A stretch of 64,000 nucleotides of DNA. It comes from Talpa occidentalis. Lineage: Eukaryota; Chordata; Mammalia; Eulipotyphla; Talpidae. Within the stretch, counting starts at the first letter, position 1. Each line of letters starts with the position of its first letter. The notes under the pieces were generated by a model. The model did no database searches. It was not told the origin of the DNA and saw nothing but the letters and a program-made list of their open reading frames with translations. This document shows, piece by piece, positions 1-11,136 of the stretch. The translations under genes were made by a program, and so were the position numbers. The stretch spans positions 139,716,676 to 139,780,675 of the forward strand of contig NW_023604295.1 of NCBI RefSeq assembly GCF_014898055.3, written 5' to 3'.

Positions 1-192
1 TTTCAAGGCATATACTCTAGTTCCAGATTAATGTTTTTGCTCACTTTTTTTACTATCTCCTTGCTCCAGCAAGCGGAAGTAGAAAATCATTGTGGTATCC
101 AAGGAAGATAAATTAAATTGCTTTTGAATTTCTTATGGTAGGTCAGGTCTTTCCCACCAAGAAAAAAAGAACAAATGATTAGCACATATAAG

Positions 193-216
193 TATATATA
201 TATATATATATATATA
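193..216. repeat. (TA)12 microsatellite
   Basis: Uninterrupted TA dinucleotide run. Apart from this run I see no recognisable element in 1-356. Confidence 0.9.
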
Positions 217-369
217 AAACAATGCAATTTTGATGGATACATTAATTTTTTGAAAGGTTGTAACTACTATGACAACTTCCATATCAAATAACTACATCAA
301 CTATACAAAACATAACAGTAAAAATAAAATGCAATGATACTAGGAGACCTTGGAATACCACTCTCATTT

Positions 370-642
370 TTTTGGTAAGATTTACTTTTATTCTTTTATG
401 TATACAAGAACTGAGGTGTAGGCCAGAGGTGCAGGGGGTGAGAGGATTCACCAGAGATAGAGTGGGGAGCAGAACAGGTGGATCCACTGAAATGTACTGC
501 TGAGGGGTGCAGTGGGAGACACAGGAGAGGTCTGCTGCACCGTGTGGGTCAGCTGCCTGGCTGGGATTGAATTCATGCTGCAGTGGCTGGTGACAGCAAT
601 GATGGTGCTGAGACTTAACCCCTGAGACACTAGGGAGGCTGC
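370..642 (-). mobile_element. tRNA-derived SINE (Rhin-1-like), minus strand
   Basis: Reverse complement of the window's common SINE: an AAAGATTT-type tail side at the left, the conserved CACCAGAGA(C)AGAGTGGGGAGCAG core, and the tRNA-like head ending at the AGGGAGGC box. The flanks carry a degenerate target-site duplication, ACCActCTCATTT at 357-369 and ACCAaTCTCATTC at 643-655, so the insertion boundaries are well supported. The box B region (GGGATTGAATTC read on plus) is mutated, so this is an older copy. Confidence 0.85.
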
Positions 643-964
643 ACCAATCTCATTCTTTGAATAAGTTTTCAAATAAATATCTGTAGAACATAAAAAAATT
701 GATAAAGTTAATGTAAGATGTATGTGTATATGCAACCTACAAAGTGTTAATACAATGCAATATTGATGCATCTAGTCCCCTATGAGATATTTAAAGAAGC
801 AAAGATGATCTATTTCACTATATATAAAACGTCATACTATGGTAAAGTCTGAAATTAAATAAGAAGGGGTCATCTAAGTAAATCAAATAATTTGAAATGA
901 AATGTAAACAAAATACTTTCCTAATAGCGCTCATGTCTGGGTTATCCAGATATGGCAGATCATT
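643..964. other. unannotated AT-rich DNA
   Basis: No repeat family, splice-bounded exon or RNA gene recognised. Confidence 0.5.
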
Positions 965-2950
965 TTTTGTTTTTAATTGTGATTTCATTAGTTTACAATA
1001 TTGTTTGTGTTTTAGAGATATAGGATCTCACTCTTGAGGTGTTGTTATCATGTCCAGCCAACACCAAAACACTCATAGTCTACCACTGTAGTCCTGGCAT
1101 GATCTGAACTTTGGTTTGGTTTCTCTGTATTCTATCTATAGGTGTCACCATCTTGTATTTGTCTTTCTCTTCTTGACTTATTTTGCTTAGCCTAATCTTG
1201 ACCATTTTCATCCATGTTTTTGTAAATGAAAAAAATATTTTATAGTGGGTTCACATATTCCACATTTTTCTAACCCACTTATATTCTTGGGCACTCATCT
1301 GATTTCCATGGCTTGGCTATTGCAGATATTGTTGCAATGAACACAGGCATGTGCATTTCCCTTCAAGTTATTACTTTTGTATTTTGGGGGTAGACACTTA
1401 GGATTGGAATTTTTGGATAAGATGGTGATTGCATTTTTAATATTTTAATATTCCCATCAACAGTGTAAGAGGCTTGTTATTTCCATATCCTCACCAACAC
1501 TTCTTGTTTCTGGTATTTGTATATGGGTCATTCTCACTGGTGTAGAGTGGTATCTTATTATGGCTATGATGGCAGTGATGTTGAACATTTTTTCACATGC
1601 CTGTTGCCCATCTATATGTCCTATTTAGAAAAATGCCTATTTAACTCTTCTATGCATTTTTTTTGATTGGGTTTTCATATCTTTTTATTTTTTGAATTAT
1701 ATGTGTTCTTTAAAGATTTGGGATATCATCCCCTTGTTATATGTTTGGTGTGCAAATATTTTCTTCTATTCATTAATTTTAGGGTATCTTTTCATTTTAA
1801 TTATAGTTTTTCTTATTGCACAGAAGATAGTTTGATGTAGTCCCAATTGTTTATATTTTCTTTTGTTTCCCTTGTTGTTGGAAAGAAATCCATAACACAC
1901 CTGTGAAGCCTATGCTGTGGAGTGTTTTGTCTGTTTCAGGACTAGTTCCAACTCTTTAATCTTCCAAATCTTTAAACTAACTTAATTTTAAGTTAGTTTT
2001 TGTATATGGCATGGGATTGTGGTCTAGTTTCATTCTTTTACATCCAGGAGGCCAGTTTCCCCAAAGCCATTTATTAAAGAGGCTTTCCTTTCTCCAGTGT
2101 GTAGTATTTGAACTATCATCCTAGATTACCTGTCTATATAACTGTGGCTTTATTTCTGGACTCTCTATTCTGTTCCATTGATCTTTGTGTCTGTTTTTAT
2201 TACAGTGCCATATTGTTCTGGTTGTGTATCTTTACAGTATAGTTTGAAGTTTGGGAATGTGGTCCCACCATTCTTTCTACTTCTTGTTAGGATATTTTTT
2301 TTTTTTTTGTTATTTGGGGTCTTTTGTGGTTGCATATGAATTTCACTAATGTCTGTTCTTTTTCTTTGAAGCTTGCCAGTGAAACACTTACTGGAATTGC
2401 ATTGAATCTGTATATTGCTTTGGGTAAGATGGCCATTTTAACAATGCTAGTTCTTCTAGTTCATGAGCAGCTTGATCTTTTTCAATTTTAGAATCAGTTA
2501 ACAAAACATCAAAAGTCCTCCTGAATTTTTTTTTTATTGGACTGGCATTGGATTTCTCCATGAATTTTGGAAGATTGACAGCCTGATAGTATTGCATCTT
2601 TTATTCATTAATATAGTGTTGCTCTCCATTTATTTATTTAGATATTCTTTCACTTTTCCTCATCAATTTTAGGGCTGATAGCACATAGAACTGGCATATA
2701 TTTTGTTAAATTTTGATATTATTTATCATAGTTGGTATTATAAAAATTATTGGCTGTATTTTAATTTCCACATGCAATTATTCACTTGTAACAATACAAC
2801 TAAGTTTTGTTTATTGCATTCTATGTGTACTGCAACCTTGCTAAACTGGACTTGTCATTTCTCCTGTCAGTCAGAATAATGACTAAAATGATTTAAATTG
2901 TGTTTTGTCTTGTTTGTTTTTTTTTTTTTTTACTTTTTTCCGTTAATGTG
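965..2950 (-). mobile_element. degraded L1 3' part (ORF2 C-terminal half and 3'UTR), minus strand
   Basis: The plus strand reads as antisense L1. It has the same landmarks as the clearer copy at 46883-50800, in the same order: the block of the [15 protein letters not shown] C-terminus (about 1140-1300), the ATGAACA...GGTGTGCA segment, the 'gaatctgtatattgctttgggtaagatggccatttt' type segment near 2405, and 'ctgcaaccttgctaaactg' near 2830. Many indels and stops are present. A 69-codon frame at 2388-2597 on the minus strand is only a decayed piece of ORF2. This is an old insertion; exact ends are uncertain by about 50 bp. Confidence 0.8.
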
Positions 2951-5566
2951 CTTGCATTATTTACTTTGAATATGATTTTTGTAGTCAGGAATATCTATTG
3001 TTAGTAATGCACTGTAAGAAACACTCATCCAAAGTAAATTTTATTTATTCTCATCTATTATAAATTTAGACTCAATATAATCATATATCCATGTGTGGAA
3101 GGCATTCTATATACTAAGTTTTCCCTGAATGAAATTCTTTATAAAATATAATAAATATTCATTAATGTCTGAATTAAAAATTAAAATCTGTTCTATTTTG
3201 ACTATATATACATATATATTCAATTTGTACATGTAATTTATATTTTTAAAACCCAACAATGACTGCCATAATTGTTAGAAACAGATTTACAAACTATTTT
3301 TTCAGAAGCTATATTTTCTCAATGATAGTCATTAGCATTATCAACAAATACTGACAGTAAAAAGCAGATAAACTTAATAGATTTTAATTTTGGTTTTAAA
3401 TGCTAAATATCATGCCCCTTATTGTTTGAACTCAGAGCATAATATTTCCATCTTTTTTTTTTGATATGCCACTCTTTGACGAAACTTTTATTATCCGTTA
3501 TCAGTAACTTTTAATGGTTCAGCGATTTCTTGCTCACCTGGCATTAATTTATTAACTAATTAGCTAATACTAATCCTTTAAGAGAATTAAGCTAGTGATT
3601 TTTACATTTAATTTTAGTAATTAAGATAGTGAAAATGTAGTCAAATAGCATCCAATATAAAATAACATATATTCCATTTAAAGAACAGTAAGAATTTAGT
3701 ATCAATTGTAATTAAGTTTTAAGTTTGATATTAGTTAAGGGTTTCTTTTCATCAGAACTTTACATAAAGAATTATTCTCATGTTCAATGAAGGAATAAGA
3801 ACTAAAAAATAAAGTTATATTTTAACTATGTATTAGAGAAAGCAACAAATATAGTGGAAATAATTAACATAAATTAAAACTTTGGATGGTCTGGGAAAAT
3901 TTAAAAAATCAGATTTTACCATCTTAAATTTATCACAAATTCTGTGTCTATACACAAATGACTTATTACTTAAAAGAGTTCTTATGTTTTATCTGTAAAT
4001 ATTAAATGCTTTAAAATTTGTATCTGAGTAAGTTACTTTCACCATAAATCACTAAATCTGTTTTACAATAATATGAATATCCAATGCATTAAATGCCTAT
4101 AATATTTGTGGCATATTTGTAGCCTACTGGGTTTTATTTATTAATGAATAAGGCACCAACTGCATGTTTATTTTTCATAAAATGTGTTTGTGAAAAGCAC
4201 AGATAACACCAAAGTTAAATAAATCATATGCTTCTTGTATTCCCCCAAAAAACCAATATTCTCATATATAAATGACACTGCAGAATGCCCTGAGAGAATA
4301 TAGTTTTTATATTACTATGTCAGCAAAAAATATTTAAGTTTATTTTAATGGTGTTCTGCCAGAAATTAAATTTTCTAGAAGATATACTAATATTTTACAA
4401 TATTAATACAGCTATAAACAATTATCAGTAAAATGATTCTGATAATATCAAAATTGCATGAAGTGCAGGTTCTTAACACTATGAATCATATGAAGTTACT
4501 TGAAAATTGTGCATTTATTTGTATACTCATTTATAATGAGCCATAATCAGTTTTAATAAAATTGATTTTATATATTGATTCCATAGAAAAGTTGCATATC
4601 TTATACAACATTAAATACTCTATATTTAATGTCTTACACCTTTAAAATTTCCAATAGTGATTTGTTTTCAGAACTATATGCTGCTTTCTTGTTCTTTATT
4701 TTTTAAATATGTATAAGATGATCACATAACATTTTAGGCTATTTATTTTCTAGTTGCTTATATTAAAATTACAATTTTAATTACTTTATTGAGGCTTTCA
4801 ATAATTACAATAAAATTACTTTATTGAGGCTTTCATGTAGTATGTTGAAAGACCTGCTGTCATATGTACATGATTTATGTATAACTGAAATATTTAAAAT
4901 ATTTATCATTCACAATTATAAATCATTTTATTGCACAGGTCAATAAATATTCAGTTGCTTGTTTCAAAATCATTTATGAAACAAGTGATAATTCCCAACA
5001 ATTTTTAATCAATCTCAATATATTTAAATTATTCATATTCAGTTTCAGATTATAACATTAAATTTAAATGTGGTACAGGTCTACCGGTATTAAAACTGAC
5101 CTATTATGAAACTAACTGCTCTGGATAACTACAGTGAATATTTTGAAGACTTAATTTGCTTGCACCAAAATTTAAAAATTACACCTTACTTCATAGGTTG
5201 TTTCACAAACTATGTTTCCATTAAAGAGAATTAAAAGCTTGAAAATATAAACAGCTCTATAAGGCAAGTTCTAGAAATGTATTTATAAGAGGACTATTCA
5301 ACTCACAGGTAATGTATATCTTTTCATAGAATATATTTTATGTCAGGTGAGATTGTAACACAAATTTAAATTATCCTAATGCCTGCAATTAAATGACCTT
5401 CATGGAATTGATGCCATAAAGATGTTACTGCAGCAAGCGCTGCCTCTGGTGGAAATGGTTCTCAATGAAAAGCAATGGATACAAGTATAAATCTTCAAAA
5501 TTCTTTTAGGTCACATTAGGACAAGCACAGAAATAGTAGTGGTTTAATATAGCACTGCATAGCAAG
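2951..5566. other. AT-rich unique DNA, no gene seen
   Basis: Very AT-rich sequence with poly-T runs and no transposable element that I can name. The only structure noted is the local tandem duplication at 4767-4835. Confidence 0.5.
4767..4835. repeat. 35/36-bp tandem duplication
   Basis: AATTACAAT(T/A)... followed by AATTACTTTATTGAGGCTTTCA occurs twice in direct succession (core at 4779-4800 and 4814-4835), with one indel between the copies. Confidence 0.85.
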
Positions 5567-5613
<47 letters not shown>

Positions 5614-5637
5614 CATATGTGTGTATATATATATATA
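5567..5637. repeat. compound (CT)n-(TA)n microsatellite
   Basis: (CT)13 at 5567-5592 runs directly into (AT)n, then CATATGTGTG, then (TA)n. The 86-codon minus-strand frame across it (Tyr-Ile and Arg-Glu runs) is an artefact of the repeat. Confidence 0.95.
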
Positions 5638-7390
5638 ACATAATCTACAACAACCAGTACAATATGCCAAAGGCCAATTAATGAGGACTATGACTAATTT
5701 TCTGTAATTAATATGATGATAATAAAAATGACAATAAAAACATTTCTCAAGAAGAAATTCTTTCATAATTTATATATAAAAAGATATTGCCATCTCACCT
5801 ACTTATAATCCATTTGCAGAGTTTAATTAACAGTAGACAAACACTGACAATAATATATGGTCTGATAGCTATCAGGGAAATATAAATAAGAATGAAAATA
5901 ATTGGGCTTCTTAATTATTTGCTTCTTATATTTTTCTTAAGTATGGGAAAATATGTATGATTGTACATGGGAAAGAAATTTATGAAAGAGTTGTTGATGT
6001 TCACATAGAGATAAAAGTTTGAATTTTATGTTGTTTTAGATAGATTGTTTAAAGTAATTATGCTATGCAGAAGAATAAGAACAACATATTCTGCAGTTAA
6101 AGCTTATACTTATTTTGCTAGGAATTCTGTCAAGACTTCATATTACTAAATCTAAAAAGAATTCTATAATTCAATACATCTTTTTAATAATATGAACTAT
6201 TCATTATTAACTAATAACAATTTTTTTTTTATTTTAGAAGACTAAAGCTTTATTTTAGAAGACTAAAGCTTTATTTTAGATTAGTAAAGCTTTAATTTAC
6301 TATCAAGTTTTATCACCTGTAGGAATGTATTGCTCTAATATAATTTCAAGATTGTTTGCTCACAGAAATCAACAAATGGAAGAAAACAATATGAAATGAA
6401 GAGATGACTTATAAATAAACCTAGAACTCTGAATAGCATTAATCACAGAAAGTAAATACATGTTAAATCCTGAATTGCAGGTAGTTTTCACTCATCCAGA
6501 ACAAAGGGAGATTATCTTAGGCATGGTCTCTCTTTTTTTTTTTTTTCTTCCCTGTTTATATTGAGATGTGAGATCATTTGGGAATTTGAATTGTTATTTA
6601 TAAAAGAAACTTTTCAATGAATTAAAACCATTTTAATCGTCAATGGTAATCAGTTTTTTTAAGATGTTCCTTAACTGTTACTAAGCTTTCACTCAGTAAA
6701 TTTAGTTTATAGAGAACCTACTTATAGAATCATAAACTGGGTGAGTGAAGCAATCATTGAATATATAAATCAAATATTTATCATATACTTTTAAGTTCAA
6801 AATTTCCAAACACTTAACAAAATCTAAGTTACGCCTCTTTGTCCTTCACCTCCCATCCCCAACACCTGCACCCACTAACCCCTCCACTGCCACTGTTTGT
6901 GATCACAAGTGTATATTACAGAGATGAACTGGAGAAAATTATTTGGCTAGAAGAGTTTGGAATGCATTGTCACTGAGTTGGTTAAAGACTTGGTTTGATA
7001 ATGAGATGGGGATTTCTCTGTGTCTGCATATTGTGGTGTTGTAATTGGGAAAATCACTTCATATCAAACCTAAAATACTACAGATAATTGTCTCCTGGAA
7101 TTATTTATTTTTGAATGACTGCATGCATGTATGTGTAATGGAAAAAATTGCTTTAAATGTACTTAGATATTATTGATCAAGCCTTTCAGAATAAAGTATC
7201 CAATTCCTATAGGATGTACTTAGTATAGATTGTTCCTGTGATGATGTAGGTGATAATTTACATAAATCACATACCAAATGCTCCAGAAAAAAAAAATCAC
7301 ACTCACCAAAGAGTCAATTGATTAATTTCATTAATGTAAATAATAAAATGAAGAGGCTCATATTAGGCTAGTGGTTAAGCTGGCACTAGA
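5638..7390. other. AT-rich unique DNA
   Basis: No repeat family or gene recognised apart from the 21-bp triple repeat at 6231-6293. A pyrimidine-rich stretch at about 6835-6895 is not obviously part of an element. Confidence 0.45.
6231..6293. repeat. three tandem 21-bp units
   Basis: ATTTTAGAAGACTAAAGCTTT at 6231-6251 and 6252-6272 is identical. The third unit at 6273-6293 differs at three positions. This is a minisatellite-like local expansion. Confidence 0.95.
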
Positions 7391-7394
7391 AGTT

Positions 7395-8100
7395 CTAATT
7401 AAATTTATAAAACACAATGAAAAGAATGTGCACTGAAAAGATATATAAGGGGGAAAAGAGAGTGATGGTGAATTTCAATGATTTGATCAAATATATTAGA
7501 CTAACTACAGACCAAACAGAGCTAGAATTAGGAGTGGAAACACTGTCCGCTGATTGGAGGCGTGCGCTAGCCTGGCGGATGCCTGAGAAGTCTGGCCCTG
7601 AGTCAAATATTCCTTGCCACACTAACTCAATTAATCTATACTGGATCCTCTTACATGAGACTCTGGCTAAATTGACTCTGTTAACAAAGAGAACATCTGT
7701 AACTCACTGTTGAGATTCATTATTGAGTAATCCTTAACTTACGTGTAACCTGAAATTAATGAGATGCAGCTGAAAGTTTCGCAGGTCTGGTGGCTTGCTT
7801 TAATTAAGATTGTCTGAACCCACCAAGCCTTATTTCTTACATGCAGGGTAGGGATGTAGATTAATGTGTCTGGGAATCAGCAGCCCTCCAAAACCTGACT
7901 ATGCATGCTATGTTGCTGGCCTCATTTACTTCTTCAGGATGAACTTAGTGCTGATGAATTGTAACTTGTAAATTTCATTTTCAATTTAAAACCAAAGTCA
8001 CTGATTTAGCCAAACAGATTAAGCACTGCAGTAACATTGTGGAATCATCGACTGAAGGATCACATTATTCCTTATACCACAGCAACTCAGAAAATGATAA
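7395..8100. other. compositionally richer unique block; possible conserved non-coding element
   Basis: About 700 bp with much higher complexity and GC than its surroundings (for example the stretch around 7545-7615) and no recognisable transposon. It contains homeodomain-type TTAATTAA/ATTAAT words (near 7757 and 7801) and palindromic CATGCATG-like words near 7900. Open frames of 75-98 codons exist on both strands, but they overlap each other and show no family similarity I recognise. Conserved enhancer status is an inference from texture only. Confidence 0.3.
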
Positions 8101-8739
8101 TATAATTTTTTTAAAGCATATTCACTAAAGGATCTAGGAGAGAGTCACATAAAAATGTGCATTTTGAGAGAGAAAACAATATTAAAATTAACTAAAGACA
8201 TTAAGTTTTGAATAAATGAGAGATTTGCTATGTTCTTGAGTATTTAAATTCTAATTAAACACCAAATTTGTTATTTTAAGTGATTTGAAAATGTATTCTA
8301 ATTTTTTTGTAGAATGATGTTGCAAATAACTAAGTCAACTTTATAAAAGAAAATAAAATTGAGAACATTAATTCTTAAGGTATGGAACTTTAATTCTTAA
8401 GGCATTGTGTAGGGTCATAATGGTTAAAATATACTATTAGACAAAGAAAATATGAACATAAAAATATAATAAAATAATTCAGAAGTACATAGATAATCCA
8501 TTTATTAATACTATAATTTATGGAAGTGATTAATAATTATAAAATCTTTACACAATCAATGGAGTGAAATTAGAATTATTGAATAATGTTGTGGAAATTG
8601 GGTCAATATATAGAGAGATGTAGGGAAAGTTTTTTCTCATATTATTTCAAATAGTTTTATTCTTGTACCTACTTAAAAGAACTACAGAAAACATCTCACC
8701 TACATATTTTGTTTATATAAATGTTATTGCATTAAATTT
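8101..8739. other. AT-rich unique DNA
   Basis: Nothing recognised. A TTAATTCTTAAGG word is repeated at about 8369 and 8391. Confidence 0.4.
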
Positions 8740-9703
8740 AAATACCCAAACTTATCCATTCATTCATCGTTGACACTTAGGTTGTCATCTTGGTTACTAT
8801 GAACAATGTTGCAATGAACATGGATATGCAAATATCTTTAAAGTTAGTGTTTTCATTTTCTTAGCATCAATATTCAACTGTATCATATAGTAGTTCTATT
8901 CATAATTTTTTGAGGCACTGCCATAATGTTTTTTGTAGTGTTTGTACCAATTTACATTCTTACCAATAGTGCACAAAAGTTTCCTTTCCTCCATATCTTT
9001 TCCAACCCTTGTTTTTCCTTGTCTTTTTGATGATAGATATGAGGTGACACTTCATTCTGGTTGTGATTGACATTTTCCTGATGATTATTGATGCTGTGCA
9101 TGTTTTCATGTACTTGTAGCCCATCAATATTCTTTTTTTTTATAAAAGTGTCTATTCAGATCCTCTGCCCATTTTTTAATCAGGTTTTTTGGTTTGTTTA
9201 TTTGTTTGCTTAGCTATTGTTGCTATTAAGTTGTATACATTATTGAAATACTATTAGTCTCTTATTAGATAATATTATTTGCATCTATTTTCTCCCATCA
9301 TTGTCCTTTTAGTCTGTTGATTTCCTTTGCTGTGCAAAAGCTTTTTGGTTTGATGTGGTCCCACTTGTTTATTTTTGGTTTCATTGCCTTTGTCTTGGGA
9401 ATCACACTCAAAATATCATCACCAAGGCTGATGTCAAGGAATTTATGGTCTGTGTTTTCTTGCAGGAGGTTTATGATTTCAGGCTTTATGTTCAAGTTTT
9501 CAATCAATTTTGAGTGATTTTTATATGTGTTGTAAGATAATGATCTAATTCTTACTTTGCCAATGGCTGTCCAGGTTTCCCAACACCATTAATTGAAAAG
9601 ATTCACTCTTTCTACATTGTGAATCCTTGATTCTTTTGTAGTAAATTAATTGACCATGTATGTGTGCGTTTATTTCCATTCCGTTGATCTGTATGTCTAC
9701 CTT
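8740..9703 (-). mobile_element. degraded L1 3' fragment, minus strand
   Basis: Antisense L1 is readable throughout: the 'tttacattcttaccaatagtgcac' type segment near 8950, 'tttgctgtgcaaaagctttttggtttgatgtggtcccac' type sequence at 9327-9365 (compare 47840-47875 in the young copy), and 'tcaattttgagtgatttttatatgtg' near 9504. The 69-codon minus-strand frame at 9298-9507 preserves a decayed ORF2 segment ([14 protein letters not shown] matches [14 protein letters not shown] of the young L1). It ends abruptly against a DNA-transposon relic on the right. Confidence 0.8.
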
Positions 9704-10150
9704 TATGCAAATATCCACTGAGTAAGCATGTAACCACTACTCCTAGGGAAAATACAAAGTCTGTTTCTTGTAAACCTCTGGCCCACCCTATTTTAATCAA
9801 CACATCTTCACAAATCCTTATTTTATCGACTTTAAAGAAACTTGATTTAGTATATCTTTCACAAATAACTACTTGAATTGTCTTTGAATGACTGAAATAA
9901 AGGTTTTAAATACATTTTTTATAAGTTTGCTTGCTAATGCCCTTATAAAACAAACCAATCTTATCAGCATTAAAATCTTGCTTTTCCATGTAATCCTTTT
10001 CTGCATAACACTTCAAGTAATTTTTTAAATTCTTCCAACACCTCCTGATCTCCAGAACTTGTGCAAAATCTCACCTGCAGGCTTAAAATTTCATAAGCCT
10101 TATCTCCTTTCAAACATTCAAGCCAACTAACATTGACCAACCAACCAGGG
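9704..10150 (-). pseudogene. Tigger/pogo-type DNA transposon relic with transposase fragment
   Basis: Translating the minus strand by eye gives GDQEVLEEFK at about 10024-10053. After a one-base slip in an A run come NYLK and then FNADKIGLFYKG at 9939-9974. This resembles the (V/I)FNADETGLFWKKMP motif of pogo/CENP-B/jerky-type (Tigger) transposases, which contains the first catalytic Asp. Here the Asp is kept but the following Glu is Lys. Farther down the minus strand (9830-9710) the non-coding tail resembles what I remember of the 3' part of Tigger elements ('ccctaggagtagtggtta'). The copy has stops, a frameshift and probably an internal deletion, and its terminal inverted repeats were not found. 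It is non-functional and old. Confidence 0.6.
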
Positions 10151-10857
10151 GGTGTTCAATTGTTTCCTGACCCTGGGTAACATGAGGATAATTTTTTTTG
10201 TCTTTCAGTTCACAGCAATGATTTTTTTATACTTCATCATTCATTATCTCATGAATCCACCATATATTCCTCTTTCCCAGAGGTTCATTAAGCACTGCAG
10301 ATGTCACTGCAGTGCAGTTAAGCACTGCAATTCCTGGTTGGACTCAGTTTGGCAATTTACTCTTCCACTTACTGGTTGTGCCCTACTTATTTATTAACAT
10401 TAGGTTATCTACAAATGCATTAATACAGTTATCAAATATATATATTGTTTGGTTTTGTTTTCTATTTGTCTTAATGAGAATATTTGTGTAAATATTTTGC
10501 TAATCCTACATTAGACCTCTATGAACTTAGAAGCAGCAGAGTGCACAATTGAATTAATAAAAAAATTAAAAATGCACAAGTCTTTGAATTGTATATCATT
10601 TAAGGGAATAAAATCATTGAATTTAAAAGTGCGCTCTCAAAAAAATGAGTTTACCTTTTCTAATTTCAACTTTGTCAAAATGGCTTTAATTCACTAGTTT
10701 CACTAATTTTAACATTTATTTTTCAATGATTATTTTCACCTATTTCATTTATAAGTTGACTAAATAAAATAAAAAAATCATGGAAAACTAAAAAATACTA
10801 AAGGGAGATTAAGCAAAGCTAAAAATTATTAGGGAGATTTTGAATTATGACTTTTAG
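10151..10857. other. mostly unique AT-rich DNA
   Basis: Apart from the MIR-like piece at 10330-10400, nothing recognised. GCACTGCAG/GCAGTTAAGCACTGCA words recur at 10290-10330. Confidence 0.4.
10330..10400 (+). repeat. possible MIR fragment
   Basis: 'ggactcag...actcttccacttactggttgtg' matches the middle of the MIR SINE (the CTCTGCCACTTACTAGCTGTG-type core). Short and diverged. Confidence 0.45.
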
Positions 10858-10868
10858 GTATTTTGACT

Positions 10869-11125
10869 CCTTTTAAAATTTTTTACTACTTTTTGCATAG
10901 AAGAACTGGGGTGTAGGCCAGAGGTGCAGGGGGTGAAAAGATTCATCAGTGACAGAGTGGGGAGCAGACCAGGTCTATCTACTGAAATACACTGCTAAGG
11001 GGAGCAGCAGGCGAGACAGGAGAGGTCTGCTGCACCATGTGGGTCAGCTCCCTGGCTGGGGATCAAGCTCAGATGGTAGAGGTGACAGCATTGAGTCTTA
11101 ACCTCTAGGCCACCAGGGAGACTCT
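10869..11125 (-). mobile_element. SINE (Rhin-1-like), minus strand
   Basis: Reverse-complement SINE with a complete core and tRNA-like head. It is bracketed by an exact 11-bp direct repeat, GTATTTTGACT, at 10858-10868 and 11126-11136. Confidence 0.92.
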
Positions 11126-11136
11126 GTATTTTGACT

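Noticed and set aside
5506..5766. 86-codon frame with YIYIYI and RERERE runs
   Set aside because: Produced by translation of the CT/TA microsatellite.
7395..7713. Overlapping 75- and 98-codon frames as small genes
   Set aside because: They face each other across the same bases with no signal peptide, domain, splice context or known relative. Conserved non-coding DNA is a better guess.
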